NCBI GenBank assembly: GCA_937873495.1
Contig: CALMXZ010000010.1
Location: 558,001 to 622,000, forward strand
Source: an uncultured Trueperaceae bacterium
GTDB taxonomy: Bacteria > Deinococcota > Deinococci > Deinococcales > Trueperaceae
Length of the DNA stretch: 64,000 nt
Direction of reading: 5' to 3'
Under the pieces are notes generated by a model. The model ran no database searches and was not told the origin of the DNA. It was given only the letters and a program-made list of their open reading frames with translations. Shown here piece after piece: positions 28,296 through 37,300 of this stretch (position 1 is its first letter; each line of letters begins with the position of its first letter). The position numbers and the translations under genes are program-made.

Positions 28296-28622
28296 CTAGA
28301 GTGCGAGGTGAAGCCTGAGTGCGGCGTCCAGCGCCCTGATCTCGGCGGGGGAGAGGCGCGCTATGACCGAGCCCGACAAGCGCTCCTTGCTTACCGTACG
28401 TACTTGATTGGCTTGGGCTTTGCATGGACGGTCCAAGGAGTCCGGTAGGGCCACGTCGAACGGATAGATCTTGGAGACGTTGGAGGTGATCGGCACGACG
28501 GTGAGGATGGTAGAGGCCCGGTTGCTGGCGTCTCGTGAGACGATCACGCACGGCCTGAGCTTGTTCGCTTCCGAACCGCGCGACGGCTCGAGGTCCACCC
28601 AATAAACATCGCCGCGGTTCAC
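28296..28622 (-). CDS. mazF: MazF/PemK-family toxin (endoribonuclease)
   Basis: A 108-residue protein of the MazF/PemK fold. The opening MNRGDVYWVDLEPSRGSEANKLRPCVIVS is the family hallmark, with the conserved RP and the Thr/Ser of VVPITSN. These toxins cut mRNA and are silenced by a partner antitoxin. The GTG start shares one base with the TAG stop of the antitoxin gene just upstream (TAGTG), the usual coupled order. G+C looks lower than in surrounding genes, consistent with a mobile toxin-antitoxin module. The 100 bases downstream hold nothing clear. Confidence 0.93.
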   Translation of the reverse strand: MNRGDVYWVDLEPSRGSEANKLRPCVIVSRDASNRASTILTVVPITSNVSKIYPFDVALPDSLDRPCKAQANQVRTVSKERLSGSVIARLSPAEIRALDAALRLHLAL

Positions 28623-28846
28623 TACCAGGCCTCTTCGGTGAGTCCGTCTGCAAGCGTGACCTCCCAGCCTGGGTCGATCTCGCTGGCCGCTTCAGCGTAT
28701 GCCCTCTCGAGCTCCTGCTCTCTGAGTAGGGTCAAGGCGCGCTCTACGACCTCGGACTTGGTCTTGAGGGCATGCTCGCGTTTGTATGACTCGACGAAGC
28801 TGGCGATTGACTCCGGAACGGACACCGAAAGCTTCTGAGGGTTCAT
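28622..28846 (-). CDS. Ribbon-helix-helix antitoxin of the MazF pair
   Basis: A 74-residue protein. The N-terminal half (MNPQKLSVSVPESIASFVES, then KTKSEVVERALTLL) is a ribbon-helix-helix DNA-binding fold. The acidic C-terminal tail, with DPGWEVTLADGLTEEAW, would wrap the toxin. It is predicted to neutralise the adjacent MazF and repress the pair. The ATG at 28846 is preceded by TATGAT at 7 nt and no Shine-Dalgarno, so translation is probably leaderless; the much longer in-frame upstream extension is not protein-like. Confidence 0.85.
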   Translation of the reverse strand: MNPQKLSVSVPESIASFVESYKREHALKTKSEVVERALTLLREQELERAYAEAASEIDPGWEVTLADGLTEEAW

Positions 28847-28853
28847 GCTCCAA

Positions 28854-28859
28854 ATCATA
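28854..28859 (-). promoter_or_regulatory. Leaderless -10 of the antitoxin-toxin operon
   Basis: TATGAT on the minus strand, 7 nt before the ATG at 28846; a five-of-six match to TATAAT. Confidence 0.55.
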
Positions 28860-29004
28860 CGACAAAGCGGATTATGCGAGGTCTTCTTATCACGGAAGAA
28901 GCGAGTGGGGACCCCAATAGCTGGCCAGCGGCTGACCGTCACGGCGTGAAGCCGCCCCTGCGTATAAAAGGGCGCACGTGCGTTGGCGGGCGATCCGCGT
29001 GCGG

Positions 29005-29232
29005 CTAGCCGGCCCTCTTCGCCGCCCTGAACGCCTTGCCGTTCATCGGCCGACCGACGAGCGGGCCAAGTAGGCAGACGTCCAGCGCGCCGACCAGCAC
29101 GAACACGGCGCCGACGCCGGCGAGGACCCACGCCCACCCGCCGTTCAGCGCGCCTAACAGGATCAGGACCGCGCCGAGGATCATGCGTGCCCAGCGGCCT
29201 GCCGGTGAACCGAGGAAGTCTAGGATGCCCAT
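29005..29232 (-). CDS. YgaP-like (DUF2892) small membrane protein
   Basis: A 75-residue protein with two hydrophobic segments (about 15-32 and 34-56) and a GRWARMILGAVLILLGAL opening typical of the DUF2892/YgaP transmembrane family. The family is often joined to rhodanese or sulfur-handling proteins; no rhodanese is fused here. The start ATG has AGGAG 6 nt upstream. The CsoR-type palindrome about 85 bases upstream ties it to copper or reactive-sulfur control, by inference. Confidence 0.75.
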   Translation of the reverse strand: MGILDFLGSPAGRWARMILGAVLILLGALNGGWAWVLAGVGAVFVLVGALDVCLLGPLVGRPMNGKAFRAAKRAG

Positions 29233-29267
29233 GTCGCTCTCCTATCCCTAGCTGTTCTCGCGTGCTG

Positions 29268-29300
29268 GCGGCGCCGAGGGCTTGGCTCCCTCGGCGCCGC
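29268..29300 (-). other. Perfect 13-bp hairpin in the leader of the DUF2892 gene
   Basis: GCGGCGCCGAGGG and CCCTCGGCGCCGC enclose a 7-base loop. It lies between the palindromic promoter and the start codon. No T-run follows on either strand, so an ordinary terminator is unlikely. It might be the end of the antiporter transcript or a stability element. Confidence 0.45.
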
Positions 29301-29312
29301 GCACGTTACGCC

Positions 29313-29331
29313 AATATACCCCACGGGGTAT
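29313..29331 (-). promoter_or_regulatory. CsoR/CstR-type operator overlapping a -10
   Basis: ATACCCC-AC-GGGGTAT (29316-29331) is a perfect palindrome of the form bound by CsoR-family repressors (copper CsoR, persulfide CstR). On the minus strand TATATT (29313-29318) overlaps it and is a good -10 for the DUF2892 gene. No csoR gene is in the window. Confidence 0.6.
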
Positions 29332-29382
29332 TCTAAGAGTCGGCGAGCGTGCTAGATGATGGAACCAAAGGCTTCAAGGCTT

Positions 29383-30639
29383 CTAGAAGAACCGGAACGC
29401 CGCGGCGGCAACCAGCGTGGGCAGCAACGCCGCCGATACCAGGCCGAGCGGGTTGACGGTGCCGCCGTCGAGGTACTTACGTAGGATGGCGCCGCCGGCC
29501 GGGTTGGGGGCGTTGGCGATGAGTGTGAGCCCGCCGCCGGTCACCGCCCCAGCCACGAGCGCGTACTTGAACTCCTCCGACAGACCCTGCACGAGCGAGC
29601 CAAGGTAGGTGAGGGCAGCGTTGTCCGTGAAGGCGGTGAGCGCGGTGGCGCCGAAGAACACTTGATCTGCCGTCATGCGGGTGAGCAGTGGCTGGAGCCA
29701 CCAGGACTGCATGCCGCCGAGCACGACCAGGCCGGCCAGGAAGAACGCGACCAGCAGGCCCTCGCGCAGGATGAGGCGGTCGTGATGCCGTTCGTAGGCG
29801 CTGGCCACGCCTAGGAACAGGAGAAAGATGCCCATGAACATGGCTGGATGATGGGCGAAGACGACGACCCCGGCCAGGAAGGCGATGTGGGTGATCACGA
29901 GAGGGAGCGGCACGGGGTTCGCGTGGGAGCCGGAGGTTGGTGCCAGCCGCCTGAGTTCCTTGCGGAACAACAGCGTGGCACCGGCCGCGTTCACAAGGAC
30001 GGCTATGGCAGCCTTCCAGCCGAAGTGGCCGAGCATGAAGTTCAGATCCCAACCCCACGTGCCGGACACCATGAGCACTGGCGGAGCGGCGAAGTTGGTC
30101 AGCGTGCCGCCGATCGAGACGTTGACGAACAGCACGCCGAGGGTGGCGTACTTGAGGCGGTTCGAGATCTGCCGGGCGAACAGGCTGTTGGCCAGAACCA
30201 GCGCCGCCAACGTCATGGCGGCTGGCTCCGTGATGAAGGAGCCCAGCAGCGGTACCACGGAGAGGACGACGAAGTAGAGGCCGGCGCTGCCGGGTAACGG
30301 GAGCGCGCGTGACAGGAGCCGTACGAGACGCATGGCCGTTTGGATGATAGGTCGCGTTCCGGCGATGACCATGATCGCGAAGACGAACATAGGCTCCGTG
30401 AAGTTGCGTGAGTCTATGTACTCCGTCGCGGCCTTGGGCCCTTCGGTCGCGACGAACGCCACGACGAGCACCATCGCCCAGAAGCCGAAGACCACCTCGA
30501 CCTCGCCGAGCAGGTGCCACACTCCGGCGTGACGAGGGTTGGAGCGCTCCAGACGCGAGAACACCTGAGCGGAGAACGTGTGCAGTATCGCGACACCGAA
30601 CAGAGCGGCGGCGATCAGCTCGATCGTGGCGGGGGTCAT
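29383..30639 (-). CDS. Putative Na+/H+ antiporter (PF07399-like)
   Basis: A 418-residue membrane protein with about eleven spans, resembling the 'putative Na+/H+ antiporter' group of the ion-transporter superfamily (ArsB/NhaD-like). Conserved stretches include FVNVSIGGTLTNFAAPPVLMV and FTDNAALTYLGSLVQGL, two half-helix loops rich in Gly, Thr and Asn that resemble the ion-binding loops of this superfamily. Ion specificity is not known. The start ATG lacks a clear Shine-Dalgarno. It reads toward the DUF2892 gene, with a palindromic operator between them. Confidence 0.75.
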   Translation of the reverse strand: MTPATIELIAAALFGVAILHTFSAQVFSRLERSNPRHAGVWHLLGEVEVVFGFWAMVLVVAFVATEGPKAATEYIDSRNFTEPMFVFAIMVIAGTRPIIQTAMRLVRLLSRALPLPGSAGLYFVVLSVVPLLGSFITEPAAMTLAALVLANSLFARQISNRLKYATLGVLFVNVSIGGTLTNFAAPPVLMVSGTWGWDLNFMLGHFGWKAAIAVLVNAAGATLLFRKELRRLAPTSGSHANPVPLPLVITHIAFLAGVVVFAHHPAMFMGIFLLFLGVASAYERHHDRLILREGLLVAFFLAGLVVLGGMQSWWLQPLLTRMTADQVFFGATALTAFTDNAALTYLGSLVQGLSEEFKYALVAGAVTGGGLTLIANAPNPAGGAILRKYLDGGTVNPLGLVSAALLPTLVAAAAFRFF

Positions 30640-30748
30640 GGCTGAGGGTCCGTCACGGCGGTCGACCTTAACATCCGAGGCGTGGGTCCAAGGTCCTCGC
30701 GCAACGCAGCTGCCGAAGCCGGGGAGACTCTAGAGATCGCCTCTCAGC

Positions 30749-30773
30749 CTCCCGGAGCAGGAGGCTCCGGGAG
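30749..30773 (-). terminator. Hairpin after acs
   Basis: CTCCCGGAGC and GCTCCGGGAG form a perfect 10-bp stem with a 5-base loop, 4 nt past the acs stop. There is no clear T-run, so termination may be weak or factor-assisted. Confidence 0.5.
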
Positions 30774-30776
30774 CGC

Positions 30777-32723
30777 TTATGCCCCCTCCTGCCGCAACTG
30801 GTCCACCACGCCCCTGTCCTCCAACGTGCTCGTGTCCCCGATCAGCTCCTGGCCCGTCGCCACGCTGCGCAGGAAGCGCCGCATGATCTTGCCGGAGCGG
30901 GTCTTGGGTAGGGCGTCGGCGAAGCGCACCTCGTCAGGGCGGGCGATGGCGCCGATCTCGGCGGCCACGTGCTTGCGGAGCTCCTCGCGGAGCTTGTCGG
31001 TCGCCTCGAAGCCCTTCTCGAGGGTGACGAACGCCACGATGCCCTGGCCCTTCAGCTCGTCCGGGCGGCCGACCACGGCCGCTTCGGCCACGGCGGGGTG
31101 GGAGACGAGCGCCGACTCGACCTCCATGGTGCCGAGCCGGTGCCCGGACACGTTCACGACGTCGTCCACGCGGCCCATGACCCAGAAGTAACCGTCGGCG
31201 TCGCGGCGCGCGCCGTCGCCGGAGAAGTACACGTGCGGAACCTCGCCCCAGTACTGGTTGCGGTAGCGGTCGTCGTCGCCGTACACGGTGCGCAGCATGC
31301 CCGGCCAGGGGCGGCGCATTACGAGGTAGCCGCCCTGGTCGACGCCCGTCTCGTTGCCGTCCGCGTCGACCACCGCGGCGTCGACCCCGAAGAGCGGCAG
31401 CCCGGCCGAGCCCGGCTTCGTGGCGTGCACGCCCGGGATGGTCGAGATCATGATGGCGCCCGTCTCCGTCTGCCACCACGTGTCGACGATCGGGCAGCGG
31501 TCGCCGCCGATGACGCGGCGGTACCACATCCACGCTTCCGGGTTGATGGGCTCCCCGACGGTGCCGATGAGGCGCAGGCTCGAGAGGTCGTGCTTCTCCG
31601 GGTACTCGCGCCCGAGCTTGATGAAGGCGCGGATGGCCGTCGGCGCCGTGTAGAACACGCTCACGCGGTAGCGCTCGATCATCTCCCAGAACCGGTCCGG
31701 CGCCGGGTAGGTTGGGTTGCCCTCGTACATGACCTGCGTGGCCCCGTTGGACATGAGGCCGTAGACGACGTACGAATGGCCCGTCACCCAGCCGATGTCG
31801 GCCGTGCACCAGAAGATGTCGTTGTCGCGCAGGTCGAACACGTACTTCGACGTGAGGGACGTATGGACGAGGTAGCCGCCCGTCGAGTGCAGCACGCCCT
31901 TCGGCTTGCCGGTTGAGCCCGACGTGTAGAGGATGTAGGCGGGGTGCTCGGCATCGACGGGCACGGCCTCGCACTCGTCCGAGGAGTCGCGCATCAGCTC
32001 GTGGTACCACTCGTCGCGCCCGGCCTCCATGTCGATGGGGTTCTCGGCGCGTCGCACGACGATCACATGCTTCACGCTCGGGGCGGAGGCGAGCGCCTCG
32101 TCGACCGCCGGCTTGAGCGGCAGCACGGCGCCGCGCCGGAAGCCGCCGTCGGCCGTGATGACGACACTGGCCTGGGCGTCGTTGATGCGATCGGACAGGG
32201 CGTGTGAGGAGAAGCCGCCGAACACGACGGAGTGCGGGGCGCCGATGCGCGCGCACGCGAGCATGGCGACGACCGCCTCGGGGATCATGGGCATGTAGAT
32301 GGCCACGCGGTCGCCCGTCCTCACGCCCTTGCTCTTGAGGACGTTGGCGAAGCGCTTCACCTCGGTGAGCATCTGGCCGTAGGTGATGGTGCGCTTGTCG
32401 CCCGGCTCACCCTCCCAGAAGAACGCGACCTTGTTGGCCTTGCCCTCGTTCACCTGGCGGTCGAGGCAGTCGTACGCGAGGTTCGTCTTACCGTTCACGA
32501 ACCACTTCACGTGCGGTTCAACCCATTCGCGCACCTGCGTCCACGGCTCGAACCAGTGGTGGCGCTTGGCTGCCTCGCCCCAGAACGCCTCCGGGTCGTC
32601 GAGCGATCGGCGGTAGAGCCGCTCGTACTCGGTGGCGTCGTTCAGCAGGGCGGCGCGCTGGAAGGCCTTGGGCGGCTGGAACTCGCGCGCCTCTTGCAGG
32701 ACGGATTCGATGGTGTCTGCCAT
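30777..32723 (-). CDS. acs: Acetyl-CoA synthetase
   Basis: A 648-residue AMP-forming acetyl-CoA synthetase that activates acetate through acetyl-AMP. The P-loop is [11 protein letters not shown], the Trp that restricts the acyl pocket sits in WWQTETG, and the hinge/adenylation motif is SGDGARRD. The C-terminal [11 protein letters not shown] carries the catalytic Lys that is regulated by acetylation in homologues. Length is normal. The start ATG has GGGAGG 5 nt upstream. The gene appears to stand alone, with a hairpin just past its stop. Confidence 0.97.
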   Translation of the reverse strand: MADTIESVLQEAREFQPPKAFQRAALLNDATEYERLYRRSLDDPEAFWGEAAKRHHWFEPWTQVREWVEPHVKWFVNGKTNLAYDCLDRQVNEGKANKVAFFWEGEPGDKRTITYGQMLTEVKRFANVLKSKGVRTGDRVAIYMPMIPEAVVAMLACARIGAPHSVVFGGFSSHALSDRINDAQASVVITADGGFRRGAVLPLKPAVDEALASAPSVKHVIVVRRAENPIDMEAGRDEWYHELMRDSSDECEAVPVDAEHPAYILYTSGSTGKPKGVLHSTGGYLVHTSLTSKYVFDLRDNDIFWCTADIGWVTGHSYVVYGLMSNGATQVMYEGNPTYPAPDRFWEMIERYRVSVFYTAPTAIRAFIKLGREYPEKHDLSSLRLIGTVGEPINPEAWMWYRRVIGGDRCPIVDTWWQTETGAIMISTIPGVHATKPGSAGLPLFGVDAAVVDADGNETGVDQGGYLVMRRPWPGMLRTVYGDDDRYRNQYWGEVPHVYFSGDGARRDADGYFWVMGRVDDVVNVSGHRLGTMEVESALVSHPAVAEAAVVGRPDELKGQGIVAFVTLEKGFEATDKLREELRKHVAAEIGAIARPDEVRFADALPKTRSGKIMRRFLRSVATGQELIGDTSTLEDRGVVDQLRQEGA

Positions 32724-32850
32724 GGGTCCTCCCGGATCATGGAGTCTGCGGCGTGGCGTTCTAATGTGAGCGTAGCGCGCGCCTGACAGTGGTCCTAGTC
32801 GTCGTGGAGCATAGCCCAGCGGCGGGTGCGTGGCAAACGCGTGAACACGC

Positions 32851-34353
32851 TCAAACCTTGCGCCGCCGCCGCGGCAGTTGCCACCACCCGGGCGTGAAGA
32901 TCACGAACACCGTCACGACCTCGAGGCGCCCGGCGCACATCACGAACATGAGCACCAGCTTGCCGATGGCCGGCAGGTCGCTCAGTTCACCGATGGGGGC
33001 GAACCCGTTCAGGCCCGGCCCCGTGTTGCCGAGCGTGGCGATGGCGGTGCTGAAGGCAGCCGTGAAGTCGGCGCCGAGGAACACGAGCACGACGGCCGTG
33101 AACGCGAACAGGCCGACGTACAGGGTGAGAAACGCCGCCACCGCCCGCAGGGCGTCCTCCGGGATGATGCGCCCGCCGATGCGGATGGGCATGACGGCGC
33201 GCGGATGCAGCGCCCGCCGCACTTCGCGGCCGGTGATCTTGGCGATCATCAGCCAGCGCAGCACCTTTACCCCGCCGCTGGCGGAGCCGGCGCTGCCGCC
33301 GACGAACATCAGCGCGAGGAGTACGGCCTGCGCCGGCGTGCTCCAGGTCCGGTAGTCGAGGGAGGCGAAACCGGCCGTGACCACCATGCTGGTGGCCTGG
33401 AAGAGCCCGTGCCGGATGGCGTCGAGAGGCGCGAGGTCCTCCCCGAGGAGCAGCACGCCGAGTAACGCCCCGGACGCTAGCTGGATGGCCAGGTAGACGC
33501 GGAACTCGGCGTCGCGCAGCATGCTGCGCTTGCGACCGGTGAGGGTGCCGTAGACGAGGAAAAAGCTCGTGCCGGAGAGGAACATGAAGATAACGGCGAC
33601 CCACTGGGCGGCAGCGCCGTAACCGATGAAGCTCTCGGCGTTGGGGCTGAACCCCCCGGCGGCCAACGTCCCGAGCGCATGGGCGACTGCGTCGAACGGG
33701 CCCATGCCCGTGAAGTAGTAGGCGACGGAGCACACGAGCGTGAGGGCCGTGTACAGCCCGACGACCGCCATCGCCGTCTGCCGCAGTTTGGGCGTCAGGC
33801 GCTCCTCCTGCGGGCTCGGTACCTCGGCGTTGAAGAGCTGGCGACCCGCGATGGCGAGCTGAGGGAAGACGGCGAGGAAGAGAACGAGGATGCCGACGCC
33901 ACCGACCCACTGCGTCAGAGCGCGCCAGAGCATGAGCGAGGGCGCCATGGCCGAGAAGTCCGTGATGGTGGTGGCGCCGGTGGTGGTGAAGCCGCTGACG
34001 GACTCGAAGGCGGCATCGACCAGCGACATGTGGTGGCCCAGCGCGTACGGTAGGGCCCCGAGCGCAGGCAGCACCACCCAGGAGAGCATCACGGCCGCCA
34101 GGGCCTCGCGGCGGCTCGGTTCCGCGTCGGCGCTGCCTGCGCTGCGCAGCCACCACCCCAGCGGCACGCCGACCACGACGACGGCCAGGAAGCCGAGCAG
34201 GGGCTGGCGGTCGATCAGCGCGTAGACGGTGAAGACGGCGGCGGCCACGCTGAGCGCCTGAACGCCCGTTCCAAGGACGTACGGTAGGAACCGCCCTCGA
34301 CCACCGCCCGGTCGCGTCGTCCGGGCCGGCGAGAGCCTGACCGGCGGGATCAT
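32851..34353 (-). CDS. trkH: TrkH-type K+ uptake subunit, second copy
   Basis: A 500-residue TrkH/KtrB-family K+ transporter subunit with four pore-loop repeats. The first selectivity segment is [12 protein letters not shown]; a Gly-rich loop lies in [11 protein letters not shown] and a later pore segment in [10 protein letters not shown]. The C-terminus ([17 protein letters not shown]) is basic. The ATG overlaps the stop of the preceding trkH as ATGA, so the two copies are translated together. The two proteins are alike along their whole length, indicating tandem duplication. Confidence 0.93.
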   Translation of the reverse strand: MIPPVRLSPARTTRPGGGRGRFLPYVLGTGVQALSVAAAVFTVYALIDRQPLLGFLAVVVVGVPLGWWLRSAGSADAEPSRREALAAVMLSWVVLPALGALPYALGHHMSLVDAAFESVSGFTTTGATTITDFSAMAPSLMLWRALTQWVGGVGILVLFLAVFPQLAIAGRQLFNAEVPSPQEERLTPKLRQTAMAVVGLYTALTLVCSVAYYFTGMGPFDAVAHALGTLAAGGFSPNAESFIGYGAAAQWVAVIFMFLSGTSFFLVYGTLTGRKRSMLRDAEFRVYLAIQLASGALLGVLLLGEDLAPLDAIRHGLFQATSMVVTAGFASLDYRTWSTPAQAVLLALMFVGGSAGSASGGVKVLRWLMIAKITGREVRRALHPRAVMPIRIGGRIIPEDALRAVAAFLTLYVGLFAFTAVVLVFLGADFTAAFSTAIATLGNTGPGLNGFAPIGELSDLPAIGKLVLMFVMCAGRLEVVTVFVIFTPGWWQLPRRRRKV

Positions 34354-35873
34354 CTCGCCGCCTTCCCGACCGCGCTCGCAGCCCTCACGTCGCTACGGCT
34401 ACGCCAAGGCCGCGAGGCGCGCCTGGGCGGCGATCTCCACCACCCGGGGGTGAAGATCACGAACACGGTCACCACCTCGAGGCGGCCTGCGTACATCACG
34501 AAGGTGAGCAGGCCGCGGCTGATCGGGTGCAGGTCGGCGAAGCTCGCCATCGGGCCGATGCTCTCCAACCCCGGCCCAACGTTGCCGAGGCAGGAGATCG
34601 CCGCCGTGAACGCCACCACGAAGTCGGCCCCCAGCACGACCAGGATCAGGGTCGTGACCGCGAACAGCCCGATGTAGAGGGTGAGGAAGGCCGCAACGGC
34701 GCGCACCACCTCCTCCGGTACGGTGCGCGCGCCTACTCTCACCGGCAGCACGGCGCGCGGGTGGAGGGCGCGGATCAACTCGCGGGCCGTGCCCTTGGCG
34801 ACGACGATCCAGCGCACGACCTTGACGCCGCCGCTCGCCGAGCCTGCGCAGCCGCCCACGAACATCAGCACCACCAGCACCATCTGAGCGGGTAACGACC
34901 ACAGCGCGAAGTCGGCGGAGGCGAAGCCCGTGCTGGTCACGATGCTCGCTACCTGGAACAAGGAGTGCCGGACGGCGTCGAGAGGGGAGTAACTGTTCGC
35001 AAGCAAGAGTGTTAGCACGCCGCTCGCGGCCAGGAGTATGAGCGTGTAGGTGCGAAGCTCGGCGTCGCGAAGCAGGTCGCGCGGCCGTCCGGTGGCGGCG
35101 CGGTAGAGCAGCGCGAAGTTGGCGCCGGCGAAGAACATGAACAAGATGGCGACCCACTCCGCGGCGCTGTTCTGGTACCCCGCGAAGCTGAGGCCGTTGG
35201 GGCTGAAGCCTCCCGCGGCGAGCGTGGTGAGCGCATGCGCGATCGCGTCGTACGAGCCCATCCCGGCGACGCCGTAGCCGACCGCGCAGGCGAGCGTGAG
35301 GGCCGAGTAGACGCCAAGGACCGCCCCCGCCGTGTTCCGCAGGCGCGGGGTCAGGCGCTCCTCGGTCGGCCCTGGCGCCTCGGTGAAGAAAAGCTGACGC
35401 CCGGCGATGGCCAGTTGCGGGAACACGGCGATGAACAGCACCAGGATGCCGATGCCGCCAACCCATTGCGACAAGGCGCGCCACATGAACAGCGCCTTCC
35501 CGAACGCGGAGAAGTCCGTCAGTACCGTGGCTCCCGTGGTCGTGAACCCGCTCATGGACTCGAACATGGCGTTGAGGGCGGACATGCCGCCGTCGATGAC
35601 GTATGGTGCCGCGGCGAGCGCCGGTAGCAGGAGCCAGGACGTCAGCACGGCGACGAGCGCTTCGCGTCGGCCCGGCTCGGCGCCGCTACGGCCCCGGCTT
35701 CGCAGCACCAACCCAGATACGAGCGCCACCACCGCGGTAGCCGCGAAGCCCAGGAAGCGCTCGTGCAGCAGCAGCGCGTACACGGAGAAAGCCGCGGCGC
35801 CGCAGGCCAGGGCGAGCAGACCCGCCCCGAGAACGTACGGAACGAACCGCCCCCGGGCACCGCCGTCCGGCAT
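34350..35873 (-). CDS. trkH: TrkH-type K+ uptake subunit, first copy
   Basis: A 507-residue paralogue of the next gene, with the same pore segments ([33 protein letters not shown]). The start was set at the ATG of MPDGGARGRF, which shares one base with the trkA stop (TGATG); an upstream in-frame ATG at 35912 would overlap trkA by 40 bases. It works with TrkA, the NAD-binding gate, at the inner membrane. Confidence 0.93.
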   Translation of the reverse strand: MPDGGARGRFVPYVLGAGLLALACGAAAFSVYALLLHERFLGFAATAVVALVSGLVLRSRGRSGAEPGRREALVAVLTSWLLLPALAAAPYVIDGGMSALNAMFESMSGFTTTGATVLTDFSAFGKALFMWRALSQWVGGIGILVLFIAVFPQLAIAGRQLFFTEAPGPTEERLTPRLRNTAGAVLGVYSALTLACAVGYGVAGMGSYDAIAHALTTLAAGGFSPNGLSFAGYQNSAAEWVAILFMFFAGANFALLYRAATGRPRDLLRDAELRTYTLILLAASGVLTLLLANSYSPLDAVRHSLFQVASIVTSTGFASADFALWSLPAQMVLVVLMFVGGCAGSASGGVKVVRWIVVAKGTARELIRALHPRAVLPVRVGARTVPEEVVRAVAAFLTLYIGLFAVTTLILVVLGADFVVAFTAAISCLGNVGPGLESIGPMASFADLHPISRGLLTFVMYAGRLEVVTVFVIFTPGWWRSPPRRASRPWRSRSDVRAASAVGKAAR

Positions 35874-37225
35874 CAGGGCACCGGCGTCTTGGCCCGCCGC
35901 TCGTCCAGCCACTCCTCGACCTCGTCCACCTTGTCGGGGGTGGTCACGAGGTAGAGGTGGTCGCCGGGCTGCACGACGGTATCGCCGCCCGGCACCATCA
36001 CGCGCCCGTCGCGCTCTATGGCGCCTATCAGCATGGCCTCCGGCGTGCCGAGGTCCCGGACGCGCCCCCCGAGGGAGCCTTCCGGGAACGTGACCTCCAT
36101 GACTTCCGCGCGGTCCTCGATCGTGGCCAGGTGCTCGACCTCGTCGACCTGGAGCCAGTTGATCACTTCCTGGACGGCGGCGGCGCGCGGGGTCAACGGC
36201 GCGTCGATGCCGACGCGCGTGAAGAGGCGGCGATTACGGGTGCGGCCGACGCGCGTGATGACCTTCGGGATGCCCAGCTGCTTGCTCATCAACGACACCA
36301 GGAGGTTCTTGGCGTCGTCGTCCGTGACGGCGACCATCACGTCCGCGTCTTCCGCGCGCTCCTGCTCGAGGAGTTCCAGGTCCGTGCCGTCGCCCTTGAG
36401 CACGAGCGCGCGCGGCAGCAGTTGCGCGAGCTTCTCGCAACGCTCCGGGTCTTCCTCGATGATCGTGATGTTGGCCCTGTCGGTCATCAACTGCTGGGCG
36501 ACCATGAACCCGACGTTGCCGCCGCCTACGATCACCACCCTCGGCGAGCGCTTGTGCGGGGCGAAGCGCCGCTGCAACTCGCGCATGCGCTCGGTGGTGC
36601 CCATGAACACGACCCTGTCGCCGGCCTCGAACACCGTAGCGCCGGTCGGGATGATGAAGTCTTCGCCCTTGATGGCGCCCACGGCGAGCACGCCCTGCGG
36701 CAAGGCCAGGGAAGACAGGTTCTCGCCGCGGAACGGGTCGTGGGGCTCCAGCAGGAACTCGAGGAGGGTGATACGCCCGTTGGCGAAGCGCGCGCTGTCT
36801 ACGGCGCGAGGGGCGCGCACGATGTCGGCGATCTGATGCGCGAGGATCCTCTGCGGCCACAGTACGCGGTCGATCAGAAGCCCGACGGACTCGAAGGCGC
36901 CGTCGCGCTTGAAGGCGTCGACGTAGCGCTGGCGGGTGACGAAAGCGAGCGTCAGCTTCGCGCCAAGGCCTTTGGCCGCGAGGCAGGCCAGGACGTTGAC
37001 GTCGTCCGACGCCGTGCAGGCGATGAAAGCTCTGGCGCGCTCCACCTGGGCGGTGCGTAGGTCGTCCGGGTCGGTGCCGTTGCCGCGGACGAACTGCACG
37101 TCGAGGGAGGCGAACGCGGCCTCACGCTCGGGGTCCTGGTCGATCACGATGACACCGTGGGTACGGTGCAGGGCGGCCGCGAGCAGGGCCCCGATCTCGC
37201 CGCCACCGACGATGACTACCTGCAT
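35873..37225 (-). CDS. trkA: Trk K+ uptake regulatory subunit TrkA
   Basis: A 450-residue peripheral protein with two RCK units, each an NAD-binding Rossmann domain followed by an RCK_C domain. The first begins VIVGGGEIGALLAAAL, the second VVIVGGGNVGFMVAQQL (about residue 228), each with the acidic residue that binds the adenosine ribose. It gates TrkH in response to nucleotides. It heads the trkA-trkH-trkH operon. The ATG is preceded by TAGTAT at 9 nt and no Shine-Dalgarno. Confidence 0.95.
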   Translation of the reverse strand: MQVVIVGGGEIGALLAAALHRTHGVIVIDQDPEREAAFASLDVQFVRGNGTDPDDLRTAQVERARAFIACTASDDVNVLACLAAKGLGAKLTLAFVTRQRYVDAFKRDGAFESVGLLIDRVLWPQRILAHQIADIVRAPRAVDSARFANGRITLLEFLLEPHDPFRGENLSSLALPQGVLAVGAIKGEDFIIPTGATVFEAGDRVVFMGTTERMRELQRRFAPHKRSPRVVIVGGGNVGFMVAQQLMTDRANITIIEEDPERCEKLAQLLPRALVLKGDGTDLELLEQERAEDADVMVAVTDDDAKNLLVSLMSKQLGIPKVITRVGRTRNRRLFTRVGIDAPLTPRAAAVQEVINWLQVDEVEHLATIEDRAEVMEVTFPEGSLGGRVRDLGTPEAMLIGAIERDGRVMVPGGDTVVQPGDHLYLVTTPDKVDEVEEWLDERRAKTPVP

Positions 37226-37234
37226 AGGTCGCTC

Positions 37235-37240
37235 ATACTA
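37235..37240 (-). promoter_or_regulatory. Leaderless -10 of the trk operon
   Basis: TAGTAT on the minus strand, 9 nt before the ATG at 37225, the longest spacing in the set. Confidence 0.4.
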
Positions 37241-37281
37241 CAGGTCCGCGCTCCGGGCGCAAGGGAATCGGTCGCGCCCAG

Positions 37282-37300
37282 GTGAGGCGTGACGCCTCAC
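37282..37300 (-). terminator. Hairpin at the end of lnt
   Basis: GTGAGGCGT-G-ACGCCTCAC is a perfect 19-base palindrome overlapping the lnt stop codon and lying before the trk promoter. It lacks a T-run, so it is only a candidate terminator. Confidence 0.35.

Noticed and set aside
28963-28968. TATAAA near a short inverted repeat (CGCCC...GGGCG)
   Set aside because: No plus-strand gene starts after it, and the antitoxin has a better promoter next to its ATG.
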